NCBI GenBank assembly: GCA_024398405.1
Contig: JAKSJE010000004.1
Span: 1 to 54,941, forward strand
DNA length: 54,941 bases
Origin: Bacteroidaceae bacterium
GTDB taxonomy: Bacteria > Bacteroidota > Bacteroidia > Bacteroidales > Bacteroidaceae
Reading direction: 5' to 3'
In this document: positions 42,828 to 50,776 of the stretch, piece after piece
Numbering within the stretch: position 1 is the stretch's first letter
Layout: every line of letters starts with the position of its first letter
Notes under the pieces: model-generated
Told to the model about the DNA's origin: nothing
Databases searched by the model: none
The model's input: only the letters and a program-made list of their open reading frames with translations
Translations under genes and position numbers: made by a program

Positions 42828-43835
42828 ATGAGAAGACTTTTCTATATCATCCTGCTCACCTGTCTCGTGGCGACGGCATGCGGTGGCGGCGGCGCTTCGA
42901 GAAGGCATCGCCGGTCGCTGCTCACACCGCGGGCGGGCGGAAACCCGTACGAGATGATGGTGGTGGCTGACGACGACATCTGGGACGACAGTCTCGGATG
43001 GGCCATACAGCGGGTGCTGGACACTCCCGTGCCCATGCTTCCGCAGGAAGAACCGAGTTTCCATGTGAGCCATGTCGATTTCGACCACTATAACCGCATC
43101 ACGAACCTATTCAGGAACATCATCATCCTGAAGCGGAACACGAACTTCACGAAACCGCGCATGACGGTGGAGCGCAACGTGCACAGCGACCCTCAGCTGA
43201 TCATGACCATCCAGGGACCAGACCTCGACCAACTGGCCGAATACGTGAAGGCGAGCGGACGTCTGATCATACAGTATTTCACCGCCGAGGAGATGAACCG
43301 CTACGCCACCGACCTCGAATACGGCTACAACAAGCGGTTCTATGAGAAGTGCAAGGAGATGTTCGGGTGCGAGATACACATCCCTGCCGACCTGCTGCGC
43401 CTGAAGGTGGGCGAGGACTTCATCTGGGCATCGAACGACGGACTGACCACCATACAGAACATCTGCATCTACAGCTATCCGTACGTCTCGGAGAAGGTGT
43501 TCAGCCGCCATGCCTATATCGCACTGAGGGACACGTTCATGAAGCGCAACATACCCGGCGAGCGTCCTGGGCAGTGGATGCAGACGAACAAGGAGTTCGT
43601 ACAGCTGAAGGACATCAGCAGCCGTGGAGAGTACATCCAGGAGGCGCGCGGACTGTGGAACATGCACAACGACCACATGGGCGGTCCGTTCGTGGCGCAT
43701 TCCATGGTCGATACGGTCAACGGACGGATTGTGGTGGCGGAGGCGTTCGTGTATGCGCCGTCGAAGATGAAGAGAACCATGATACGCCGGCTTGAGGCGG
43801 CGCTGTTCACGCTGCGATTGCCAGGGCGTGAGTGA
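42828..43835 (+). CDS. DUF4837 family lipoprotein
   Basis: A 335-aa lipoprotein with lipobox LVATAC and Gly-rich start (GGGGASRRHRR). The DUF4837 body begins NPYEMMVVADDDIWDDSLGWAIQRVLDTPVPMLPQEEPSF. The later part holds GQWMQTNKEFVQLKDIS and RGLWNMHNDHMGGPFVAHSMVD. The family occurs only in Bacteroidetes and its function is unknown. Its 5' region is occupied by the palindromic element. Downstream, a 9-bp tandem repeat separates it from pdxA. Confidence 0.88.
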   Translation: MRRLFYIILLTCLVATACGGGGASRRHRRSLLTPRAGGNPYEMMVVADDDIWDDSLGWAIQRVLDTPVPMLPQEEPSFHVSHVDFDHYNRITNLFRNIIILKRNTNFTKPRMTVERNVHSDPQLIMTIQGPDLDQLAEYVKASGRLIIQYFTAEEMNRYATDLEYGYNKRFYEKCKEMFGCEIHIPADLLRLKVGEDFIWASNDGLTTIQNICIYSYPYVSEKVFSRHAYIALRDTFMKRNIPGERPGQWMQTNKEFVQLKDISSRGEYIQEARGLWNMHNDHMGGPFVAHSMVDTVNGRIVVAEAFVYAPSKMKRTMIRRLEAALFTLRLPGRE

Positions 43836-43916
43836 GCCCGGCAATTCCGGGGAGTCCGGCAATTCCGGGGTGTCCGGCAAGTCCGGTATGGCCGGTAAAG
43901 CCGGTATAGCCGGTGG
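43836..43916. repeat. 9-bp tandem repeat array (nine units, NNCCGGNNN)
   Basis: Nine consecutive 9-base units of the type GTCCGGCAA/TTCCGGGGT/AGCCGGTAT occupy the gap between the DUF4837 stop and the pdxA leader. Because the period is three codons, both strands read as Gly-x-y collagen-like triplets in one frame, but no start and expression signals support a protein. Every unit contains CCGG. The array could expand or contract by slippage. Confidence 0.85.
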
Positions 43917-43942
43917 CAATAACAACATCAATACAGACGAAT

Positions 43943-45025
43943 ATGACAAAAATCAAAGTAGGAATCACACAAGGTGATATCAACGGTGTAGGGTATGAGG
44001 TCATACTCAAGACTTTCCAGAACGAGGAGATGCTCAATCTCTGCACTCCCGCTGTGTATGGCTCGCCACGGGTGGCGACCTATCACAGGAAGGCTATCGA
44101 CAACCAGACCAATTTCGTGGTGGTGGACTCAGCCAAGCAACTGACCGACGGGGTGCTGAACCTCGTGAACTGCTTCGGTGAGCTGGAGCTGAAGATTGAC
44201 TTGGGTCAGCCCGCCTCTGATGCCGGGAAGGCCGCTTTCGTGGCTCTGGAGAAGGCGATGCTGGAGTATGAGCATGGCGACTATGACGTCCTCGTGACTG
44301 CTCCCATCGACAAACATACCATTCAGTGCTCAGGCTTCACGTACCCGGGTCAGACCGAATACCTTGAGGCGAAGGCCGGCGAAGGGCACAAGGCTCTGAT
44401 GATATTGATGACCGACCGTCTCAGAGTGGCGTTGGTGACTACCCATGTGCCAATAGCGAAACTGGCTGAGACCATCACCAAGGAACTCGTAGAGGAGAAG
44501 ATAACCATCCTCAACCAGTCGCTGCGTAGGGACTTCGGCATCGACTCGCCTCGCATCGCCGTCCTGTCGCTGAACCCACACTGCGGTGACAACGGCCTCT
44601 TGGGCGATGAGGAGCAGAACGTCATCGTTCCCGCCATCAACGAATGCTTCTCGAAGGGTATCATGTGCATGGGTCCTTATCCAGCCGACGGCTTCTTCGG
44701 TGCGGAGACCTACCGCCGTTTCGACGCGGTGCTCGCCATGTATCACGACCAGGGACTGGCTCCGTTCAAGTCGCTTGCCAATGGCGAGGGCGTGAACTTC
44801 ACAGCCGGGCTGCCTATCGTCCGCACCTCGCCGGCTCACGGCACCGGTTACGACATAGCGGGGAAAGGCACAGCCGACGAGACCTCATTCCGCAAAGCGG
44901 TATTCGCGGCCATCGACATCTACCGCAACCGCCGCCGTTACGACGAGGCTTGTCGCCGTCCGCTGCAGAAGCAGTTCTTCGAGAAGCGGGATGACAGCGA
45001 CAAACTGAGGCTGGATGAGGAATAA
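43943..45025 (+). CDS. pdxA: 4-hydroxythreonine-4-phosphate dehydrogenase
   Basis: Oxidises 4-phosphohydroxy-L-threonine in pyridoxal phosphate synthesis. The 360-aa protein starts MTKIKVGITQGDINGVGYEV and keeps the metal-binding His residues in VTTHVPIAKL, AMYHDQGLAPFK and SPAHGTGYDIAGKG, plus LVTAPIDKHTI and GPYPADGFF. The start is the ATG directly after the 9-bp repeat and its short spacer. It overlaps the next gene by 11 bp, making it first in the candidate lipid-headgroup operon. PdxA paralogues can also act on other phosphorylated hydroxy-acids, so a role in that operon is possible. Confidence 0.93.
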   Translation: MTKIKVGITQGDINGVGYEVILKTFQNEEMLNLCTPAVYGSPRVATYHRKAIDNQTNFVVVDSAKQLTDGVLNLVNCFGELELKIDLGQPASDAGKAAFVALEKAMLEYEHGDYDVLVTAPIDKHTIQCSGFTYPGQTEYLEAKAGEGHKALMILMTDRLRVALVTTHVPIAKLAETITKELVEEKITILNQSLRRDFGIDSPRIAVLSLNPHCGDNGLLGDEEQNVIVPAINECFSKGIMCMGPYPADGFFGAETYRRFDAVLAMYHDQGLAPFKSLANGEGVNFTAGLPIVRTSPAHGTGYDIAGKGTADETSFRKAVFAAIDIYRNRRRYDEACRRPLQKQFFEKRDDSDKLRLDEE

Positions 45026-46031
45026 GGCGAACAACATATTCTTTTTGTTCGGCTTGGCCGCCGTGGTCGTCATGGTCCTCACCTTCGACGTGAGTTTCGA
45101 CGAGATGTGGCGGCAAATGACGTATGCGGGTGCGTGGCTCTTTCCCATCATCGGGATGTGGGTGGTCATCTATCTGCTCAACACCCTGACCTGGTGGGTC
45201 ATCATACGTGGCAGCGGTGAGTGTGGCATATCCTTCCCGCGGCTGTTCAAGATCACGATATCCGGTTTCGCGCTCAACTACGCCACGCCTTGCGGACTGA
45301 TGGGCGGCGAACCGTACAAGATACTGGAAGCGGCTCCGTACATCGGTCGTGACAGAGCCGCTTCCTCTGTGGTGCTGTTCGCGATGACTCATATCTTCTC
45401 CCACTTCTGGTACTGGCTTACCGCCGTCGTGCTGGCGCTGGCTCTCATACCTCTCGACACCACCTTATATATAGTACTGCCGTTGATGGCTCTGTTCTGC
45501 TGCGGAGGAATATACCTGTTCACCCGCGGCTACAAGTCGGGTCTGGTGCTGAAGACCTTCCGCCTGCTTGTCCGTCTGCCCGGACTGAGAAGGTGGGGCA
45601 GTGAACAGATAGAGAGACACCGGGCGGAACTGGAGCGGATAGACATGCAGATAGCCCATCTCCACAGTCAGGAGAAGCGGAATTTCTACCGTTCGTTCGC
45701 ACTGGAGTACATTGGCAGGATATGCCACTCGTTCGAGATTTTCTTCATGCTCAGGTTAGTGGGCATTGAAGGCAGCGGACCGATGCTCTTCCTCTATGCG
45801 TTCCTGATACTGGCATTCACGTCGCTGTTCGCCAACCTGCTGTTCTTCATGCCGCTGCAACTGGGCGGACGTGAAGGAGGTTTCGCCATGTCGTGCGTGA
45901 AGGTGCTGGGGACGTTGGTGACATCGTCACAGGCGGTGACGATTGCCGTGTTCATCAGCATCATCTGCCGGGTGAGGGAGATATTCTGGACTGCGGTGGG
46001 GTTGTTGCTTATCAAACTATGGAAATCATGA
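45015..46031 (+). CDS. UPF0104/LPG-synthase-TM-like integral membrane protein (putative flippase)
   Basis: A 338-aa inner-membrane protein with about eight helices, of the lysylphosphatidylglycerol synthase TM region/UPF0104 family. Visible family features are FALNYATPCGLMGGEPYKI near helix 3 and FFMPLQLGGREGGFAMSCVKVLG towards the end. Relatives translocate lipids or lipid-linked sugars, and they often sit beside glycosyl- or nucleotidyltransferases. Here it is translationally coupled to pdxA upstream and to the nucleotidyltransferase downstream (ATGA). Moving a lipid with a modified headgroup across the membrane is a reasonable inference, not shown. Confidence 0.82.
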   Translation: MRNKANNIFFLFGLAAVVVMVLTFDVSFDEMWRQMTYAGAWLFPIIGMWVVIYLLNTLTWWVIIRGSGECGISFPRLFKITISGFALNYATPCGLMGGEPYKILEAAPYIGRDRAASSVVLFAMTHIFSHFWYWLTAVVLALALIPLDTTLYIVLPLMALFCCGGIYLFTRGYKSGLVLKTFRLLVRLPGLRRWGSEQIERHRAELERIDMQIAHLHSQEKRNFYRSFALEYIGRICHSFEIFFMLRLVGIEGSGPMLFLYAFLILAFTSLFANLLFFMPLQLGGREGGFAMSCVKVLGTLVTSSQAVTIAVFISIICRVREIFWTAVGLLLIKLWKS

Positions 46032-46723
46032 ACTATGCGATACTGGCAGCCGGTGAGGGGTCACGACTGAGCCGCGAGGGCATTGGTGTGCCCAAGCCGT
46101 TGGTGGAGGTTGGCGGCGAGACGATGCTCGGACGACTCATAAGGATATTCATGCGGAACGGGGCAGGACATATAGCAGTGATAACGAACGACATGACCTC
46201 ACTGACGAGTGACTATGTGAGGAAACTGGCGGACGAGGGACTGCCGATATCGCTCAAGGTGAAATCCACCCCGAGTTCCATGCACAGTTTCTATGAGCTG
46301 AGGGACATGATAGGCTCAGACCGGTTCTGTCTCACCACTGTTGACACCATCTTCCGTGAGGAGGAGTTCGGCCGGTATGTCCGTGAGTTCGCTGCCACCG
46401 GACATGATGCCCTGATGGCAGTGACCGACTACGTTGACGATGAGAAACCATTGTACGTGGCTGTGGATGAGAAACTGAGAGTCACCGGCTTCCATGACGA
46501 GGCGTGTGGCACGCGATACGTCTCGGGCGGCATCTACTGCCTGGACGGCAAGTGCGTGGAGGTACTGGAGAAGTGCGTCGCCGCCGGACAGTCGAGGATG
46601 CGCAACTTCCAGCGCGCCCTGGTGTCGGAGGGCCTGGACGTGAGGGCTTATCCCTTCTCGAAAATCATAGACGTGGACCATCGTGACGACATCGCGAAGG
46701 CGGAATTATTCCTGAGACTATGA
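46028..46723 (+). CDS. Nucleotidyltransferase (NTP_transferase family) of the headgroup locus
   Basis: A 231-aa cytosolic enzyme of the sugar-phosphate nucleotidyltransferase fold: MNYAILAAGEGSRLSREG (NTP-binding G-x-G-x-R), VPKPLVEVGGETMLGRLI, TTVDTIF with the metal Asp, and DVDHRDDIAKAELFL at the end. Such enzymes make CDP- or NDP-activated alcohols. In hyperthermophiles an inositol-1-phosphate cytidylyltransferase of this fold is fused to a CDP-alcohol phosphotransferase. Here the equivalent phosphotransferase is the next gene, overlapping by ATGA. The substrate (inositol phosphate or another alcohol phosphate) is not determined. Confidence 0.85.
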   Translation: MNYAILAAGEGSRLSREGIGVPKPLVEVGGETMLGRLIRIFMRNGAGHIAVITNDMTSLTSDYVRKLADEGLPISLKVKSTPSSMHSFYELRDMIGSDRFCLTTVDTIFREEEFGRYVREFAATGHDALMAVTDYVDDEKPLYVAVDEKLRVTGFHDEACGTRYVSGGIYCLDGKCVEVLEKCVAAGQSRMRNFQRALVSEGLDVRAYPFSKIIDVDHRDDIAKAELFLRL

Positions 46724-48423
46724 ACATCCTATGCATATACCGGGCGACAGAGTTCTCGCCTAACATGCGCGGTCAAGACGCCGCGATCATCGACTCCGTC
46801 GCCGCCCTTCTCCGTGGAAAGGGACATGAGGTGACTATGGTCCATGAAGAGGAACTGTCGGTCGCCGACTGCCACGGCAAGTCCGCTGTGCTGACTATGG
46901 CGCGGAGGAAACGGAGTCTCGACATCCTCTCGCGGCTGAGCATACCGGTGGTGAACACGCCTCAGTCGGTGGCGCGCGCCGCCAAACGGTGTGAGGTGCT
47001 CGTAAGTGATGAGCCTACCGACTTCCCGTTGTGGGTGAAGAAGGCAGAGGGATATTCCCAATGCCCTGAGGACGTGGTCTATGTGGAGGACGTACAAGGG
47101 CTTGACCGGGCTGTGGCGCATTTCCGCGAGAGGGGAATCGAACGGCTGTTCTTCTCGCACCATATCGTCGGTGACCAGATTAAGTTCTATGGTGTCCGTG
47201 GCACGGACTTCTTCTCGTGGGACTACTCCGCCGGCGGTTTCTCCAAGTTCGGCTGGGAGGAAAGAAACGCCGAGGTGAGTCACTATGAGTTCGCGGCCGA
47301 TGACCTGCGACGTAAGGCCGACGACCTCGCACGCGCTACCGGCCTTACGGTCTATGGCGGTGACTGCATCATCGGCGAGGATGGTACGGTCAGCATCATC
47401 GACCTGAACGACTGGCCGAGTTTCGGTCCTTGCCTTGACGGAGCAGCCGACGCGGTGGCCTCGCTCGTGCAGGACCGCGAGGAGCGTGTGACGGTGGAAT
47501 CGACATACAAGTCGAATGACACGGAAGAGTGGCTCGACAAGGTTCTGACGAGGAAGGTGGGGTTCTGTCTCGCTAAGTGGTTCTGCCGTCTGGGTTATCA
47601 CCCCAACACGGTGACGGTGATCTCGATGGTGCTTGGCGCGCTTGCCGGAGCCTGTTTCTGGCTCAGGGCGGACTCGTCACCGGGGTTGCTGTCAAACCTC
47701 CTTGGCGTGTCGCTGCTGCTGACTGCCAATTTCCTTGACAGCGCCGACGGCCAACTGGCACGCATGACCGGCAAGAAGACACGACTCGGACGCATCCTTG
47801 ACGGTGCTGCCGGCGATGTGTGGTTCATCAGCATCTATGTCGCCCTGTCCATGCGACTGTTCAGCCAGCCCATGCCGTTCGTAGGCATACAGTGGGGTTG
47901 GTGGGGGTTCGTGGCAGCGGCAGTGAGCGGGTTCGTATGCCATGCGCGTCAGTGTAACCTGGCGGACTATTACCGTACGATACATCTGTTCTTCCTGTCG
48001 GGGAAGCCCCTTGACCAGTTCGACACCTATGAGAGCCAGCGAGAACTCAACCAGGCGACCGGGTGGAAGGACGATCCGCTGTGGAAGTTCTTCCTCACGC
48101 TGTATGTGGGCTATACGAAAAGCCAGGAAAGGCAGACACCGATGTTCCAGAGGCTGCTGCGACGGCTCCGTCGCCAGCCCGGGGGTGTGACATCTGAGAT
48201 GCGTGATGAGTTCTTGAGGAACAGCCGTCCGCTGATGAAGTGGACGAACATACTGACGTTCAACACAAGGGCGATAGTGCTCTATGCGTCATGTCTCGCC
48301 GATGTGCCGTGGGTATATTTGGCCTTTGAGATTACGGTGATGTCAGTGCTTTATCTCCACATGCGTCACAGGCATGAGTCGTTCTGCAGACGGATGAGTT
48401 CCTCTATGTCTGATATGATGTAG
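46720..48423 (+). CDS. ATP-grasp / CDP-alcohol phosphotransferase fusion protein
   Basis: A 567-aa two-domain protein. Residues about 1-255 form an ATP-grasp domain: LWVKKAEG (ATP lysine), FFSHHIVGDQIKFYGVRG and the metal-binding IIDLNDWPSFGP (Asp228, Asn230). Residues about 275-480 form an integral-membrane CDP-alcohol phosphotransferase with PNTVTVISMVLGALAG and the signature DSADGQLARMTGKKTRLGRI (Asp340, Asp343). Asp361 and Asp366 complete it, the last spacing being one residue longer than the usual D-x3-D. ATP-grasp enzymes ligate acids to amines or thiols, so the product could be a phospholipid with an amidated headgroup. Its last 58 bases overlap the convergent HAD gene. Confidence 0.85.
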   Translation: MNILCIYRATEFSPNMRGQDAAIIDSVAALLRGKGHEVTMVHEEELSVADCHGKSAVLTMARRKRSLDILSRLSIPVVNTPQSVARAAKRCEVLVSDEPTDFPLWVKKAEGYSQCPEDVVYVEDVQGLDRAVAHFRERGIERLFFSHHIVGDQIKFYGVRGTDFFSWDYSAGGFSKFGWEERNAEVSHYEFAADDLRRKADDLARATGLTVYGGDCIIGEDGTVSIIDLNDWPSFGPCLDGAADAVASLVQDREERVTVESTYKSNDTEEWLDKVLTRKVGFCLAKWFCRLGYHPNTVTVISMVLGALAGACFWLRADSSPGLLSNLLGVSLLLTANFLDSADGQLARMTGKKTRLGRILDGAAGDVWFISIYVALSMRLFSQPMPFVGIQWGWWGFVAAAVSGFVCHARQCNLADYYRTIHLFFLSGKPLDQFDTYESQRELNQATGWKDDPLWKFFLTLYVGYTKSQERQTPMFQRLLRRLRRQPGGVTSEMRDEFLRNSRPLMKWTNILTFNTRAIVLYASCLADVPWVYLAFEITVMSVLYLHMRHRHESFCRRMSSSMSDMM

Positions 48424-49088
48424 TCGGCCTCAGGCGCGTCAGCCTGCGCGCCGTCCCAGCCTATGCCTTTCAGCCATACGGTCTTGCAGCCGAGTGCTTT
48501 GGCAGGGCGGATGTCGTTCTTGAGCGAGTCGCCTACGACGGTCACTTCGGCGGCGGAGAGACCCATCCGTCTGAGCGCTACGCGGAAGATAGCGGTGTCG
48601 GGTTTCCTCACACCGACCTCGGCGGACTCGATGACGGTGGTGAAACAGTCGATGCCGAAGTCGCTCAGTACGGTTCTCAGGTTGCCGTAGAAGTTGCTGA
48701 CCAGTGCGAGGCGGTATTTGTCAGTAAGCAGTCTCAGCACCGTCTTGCTCCTGGCTATCCCTTCTCTGACCACGGCGAGGCAGTCGAGGGCTATGTGCTC
48801 AGCGTCGGGCCGGCGCGTCAGCTCGTCAACTCTCCAGTATCCTTTGCCGGACAGGTACCTGGTCTCGATGTCCGTCTTCTTCCTGAGGACGTCGAGGAAA
48901 GTGTCGCCGGGCAGTATGACCGGCTCAGCCTCGAGTTCACGCTCAGCATGGACATAGGCCTCGCGGAACATGTCCCTGCTGATTGCGATTCCCTCCTTCT
49001 GATATGCTCTCCACAGCACCTCCGCCCAATGTGTGCCATTGGTGTCGAGGGTGCCGCCATAGTCGAAAATAATACCTTTCGTCTCCAT
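48366..49088 (-). CDS. HAD-superfamily hydrolase
   Basis: A 240-aa phosphatase-type HAD protein with all four motifs. Motif I is IIFDYGGTLDTNG (nucleophile Asp9, acid/base position occupied by Gly-Gly-Thr as in several subfamilies). Motif II is LALVSNFYGN, III is the Lys in VGVRKPDTAIF, and IV is VVGDSLKNDI. A helical cap lies at about residues 20-120. It faces the ATP-grasp/CDP-alcohol phosphotransferase gene and is followed co-directionally from the PAP2 gene by 9 bp. Dephosphorylation of a headgroup intermediate is conceivable; specificity is unknown. Confidence 0.88.
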   Translation of the reverse strand: METKGIIFDYGGTLDTNGTHWAEVLWRAYQKEGIAISRDMFREAYVHAERELEAEPVILPGDTFLDVLRKKTDIETRYLSGKGYWRVDELTRRPDAEHIALDCLAVVREGIARSKTVLRLLTDKYRLALVSNFYGNLRTVLSDFGIDCFTTVIESAEVGVRKPDTAIFRVALRRMGLSAAEVTVVGDSLKNDIRPAKALGCKTVWLKGIGWDGAQADAPEADYIISDIEELIRLQNDSCL

Positions 49089-49097
49089 CCTATATCG

Positions 49098-50339
49098 TCA
49101 GAATATGATTCTGTATGTCGCTCCTACCGAAAGCCGGTTACTCAGTATGTCAGAGAAGACGTGGCAGTAGTCGGCATTGAGTCCCACTGAGTATTTCTCG
49201 CGGTTCAGGAAGTCGAACCCCAGCCCACCTCCTATCTCGAGGCTGCTGTCGTTGACGAACTGCTTCTTCTCCGTGAACCGTCCGCCGCAAATCGCCCGCG
49301 CATGAATCCGGAATCCGGGTTTGATGGGGCATGACAGTCTCAGAGCCGCGTCGGCATGATACATCAGCAGGTTGTCCTTCAGCTCGCTGACCTTCGTGCT
49401 TGACATCTTCAGTATGCCCTCTCCCGCCACGAACTCATTGAAGAAGTATGCCAGCTCGCCCCCTACGAAGAACGTCCTCTCGCATTCCCAGTCCTCGCCC
49501 AGTCCGAACTCGTTGCCTGAGACCATGCAGAACGATGTCGGGCCAGCCTCGAACTTCGCCGCCCTCATCAGGTCGGCTTTCGTGACTTTGGGGATGATCG
49601 CCAATCCCTTCTCCTTGAATATCCGGTCGGTGATGAAGTAGCCGAGGTTGGCAGAGACAGTACCGATGGTCGCACCGATGAACATGTCGTTCAGCCAGTG
49701 CGCATTGCTGTTCAGCCGTATGAACTGCGTGGCGGTCGCGGTGGCATAGCCCCCCACGCTCACCCAAGGGCTGACGTAGCCATATTCGCGATGTAGAATG
49801 GTAGCCGCCGTGAATGCCATAGCCGCATGGCGCGACGGCATGCTGTGATCGTCGCTCCAGTCCGGGCGTCTTTCGCTGATGAGGTTCTTCATGCCGGAAC
49901 TGAGTCCGGCCGAGAGTGCGAAACCCAAGGCGGTGGAGGTCAGGAGACGGTTGGTGTTGCTTTTGGACTGGACTCCCAGGAGCCTCGTGGCGTATGTCAC
50001 TCCGACGGGCAAAAAGGCGATGGTGTAGTCGCGCCAGTCGTCGCTCGTGTCGGTGAACCGGGGTGACTCATTGCGGAAGTCGCTGCTCTGGCGTGAGAGT
50101 ATGATGCCTGACACGAACTGCATCATGCCCGTCGTGCTGAATGACATCTCACGTCTGAGCATCAGCCGCTCGTAGTCGGCAATGACCTTCCTCGCCTTCT
50201 CTTCCTTCTCCATCTGTATCATGAGTCTCTCCAACTGAGCCAGATAGGCAGAGTCAATGGTCTGCACACGGACAGAGTCCTGCCCGAAGGCGGATATGCC
50301 GGCGGCGAACAAAAAAAATATCAGAAAAAAACTCTTCAC
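49098..50339 (-). CDS. PAP2 phosphatase fused to a C-terminal outer-membrane barrel-like domain
   Basis: A 413-aa exported protein (signal peptide ending ISAFGQ). The PAP2 phosphatase core spans about 105-245 with the three motifs KNLISERRPD (Lys151, Arg158, Pro159), PSRH (His171) and IRLNSNAHWLNDMF (Arg208, His214, Asp218). It is linked to a beta-rich C-terminal part (AYFFNEFVAGEGILKMSS..., LEIGGGLGFDFLN, LSVGATYRIIF) that ends in Phe, like a small outer-membrane barrel. PAP2 enzymes remove phosphate from lipids such as phosphatidylglycerophosphate, undecaprenyl pyrophosphate or lipid A. Lipid A or headgroup dephosphorylation at the outer membrane is plausible. Confidence 0.85.
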   Translation of the reverse strand: MKSFFLIFFLFAAGISAFGQDSVRVQTIDSAYLAQLERLMIQMEKEEKARKVIADYERLMLRREMSFSTTGMMQFVSGIILSRQSSDFRNESPRFTDTSDDWRDYTIAFLPVGVTYATRLLGVQSKSNTNRLLTSTALGFALSAGLSSGMKNLISERRPDWSDDHSMPSRHAAMAFTAATILHREYGYVSPWVSVGGYATATATQFIRLNSNAHWLNDMFIGATIGTVSANLGYFITDRIFKEKGLAIIPKVTKADLMRAAKFEAGPTSFCMVSGNEFGLGEDWECERTFFVGGELAYFFNEFVAGEGILKMSSTKVSELKDNLLMYHADAALRLSCPIKPGFRIHARAICGGRFTEKKQFVNDSSLEIGGGLGFDFLNREKYSVGLNADYCHVFSDILSNRLSVGATYRIIF

Positions 50340-50343
50340 CGTG

Positions 50344-50351
50344 CAAAGTTA
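50344..50351 (-). promoter_or_regulatory. -7 box (TAACTTTG) of the PAP2 gene
   Basis: Minus-strand TAACTTTG lies only 4 bases before the PAP2 gene ATG, so transcription would begin at or just past the start codon region. It is 13 bases from an opposing box for the DUF3256 gene. Confidence 0.6.
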
Positions 50352-50364
50352 AGAAAAAAATCAC

Positions 50365-50372
50365 TATCTTTG
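50365..50372 (+). promoter_or_regulatory. -7 box (TATCTTTG) of the DUF3256 gene
   Basis: TATCTTTG ends 5 bases before the DUF3256 ATG and lies back-to-back with the PAP2 promoter. The two polymerase footprints would overlap, so the genes may compete for transcription. Confidence 0.6.
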
Positions 50373-50377
50373 CAATT

Positions 50378-50770
50378 ATGAACAGAAAAATATTGACGAC
50401 TGTCTTGTCTCTCTTTTGCCTTACTTGCTTCGCCCAGTCAGACAAGGTGGATATGCGTTCGCTCCTGCGCACGATGCCTGATGACGTCTTTCCGTTGCTG
50501 ACTCATAACAACATCCTCGACTTCATCGACTTCCTCGCCTCAGATATGAAGGCCGAGGTCGATAACCGTCTGGGCGGCAAGTCGGAGATGACCATGCTCT
50601 GTGACTCAGCCTGCCATATCCGTCTCACGTCGGTCTCGGAGGCAGACGTGCGCCTTGTGTCGGCAGACGGCAAGCAGTCGGTCGAGGTCACCCATGTCTA
50701 TCATGCCGGAGAGACCAAGTCGTCAAGCACGACGGTATATACCCTTGACTGGAACAAACCTAACAAATAA
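50378..50770 (+). CDS. DUF3256 family protein, short form
   Basis: An exported 130-aa protein (signal peptide ending LCLTCFAQ-type sequence) of the Bacteroidetes DUF3256 family: MRSLLRTMPDDVFPLLTHNNILDFIDFLASDMKAEVDNRLGGKSEMTML fits the family start. Typical members continue to about 200 aa, so this one appears to lack the last part, ending TVYTLDWNKPNK. The function of the family is unknown. It precedes the GH125 gene by 6 bp and is probably co-transcribed with it. Confidence 0.75.
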   Translation: MNRKILTTVLSLFCLTCFAQSDKVDMRSLLRTMPDDVFPLLTHNNILDFIDFLASDMKAEVDNRLGGKSEMTMLCDSACHIRLTSVSEADVRLVSADGKQSVEVTHVYHAGETKSSSTTVYTLDWNKPNK

Positions 50771-50776
50771 ACATAT

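Noticed and set aside
43792..43977. Collagen-like Gly-x-y protein encoded by the 9-bp repeat
   Set aside because: The 9-base period gives triplets on both strands. The frame starts inside the DUF4837 gene in another phase and runs into pdxA, with no separate start signals.
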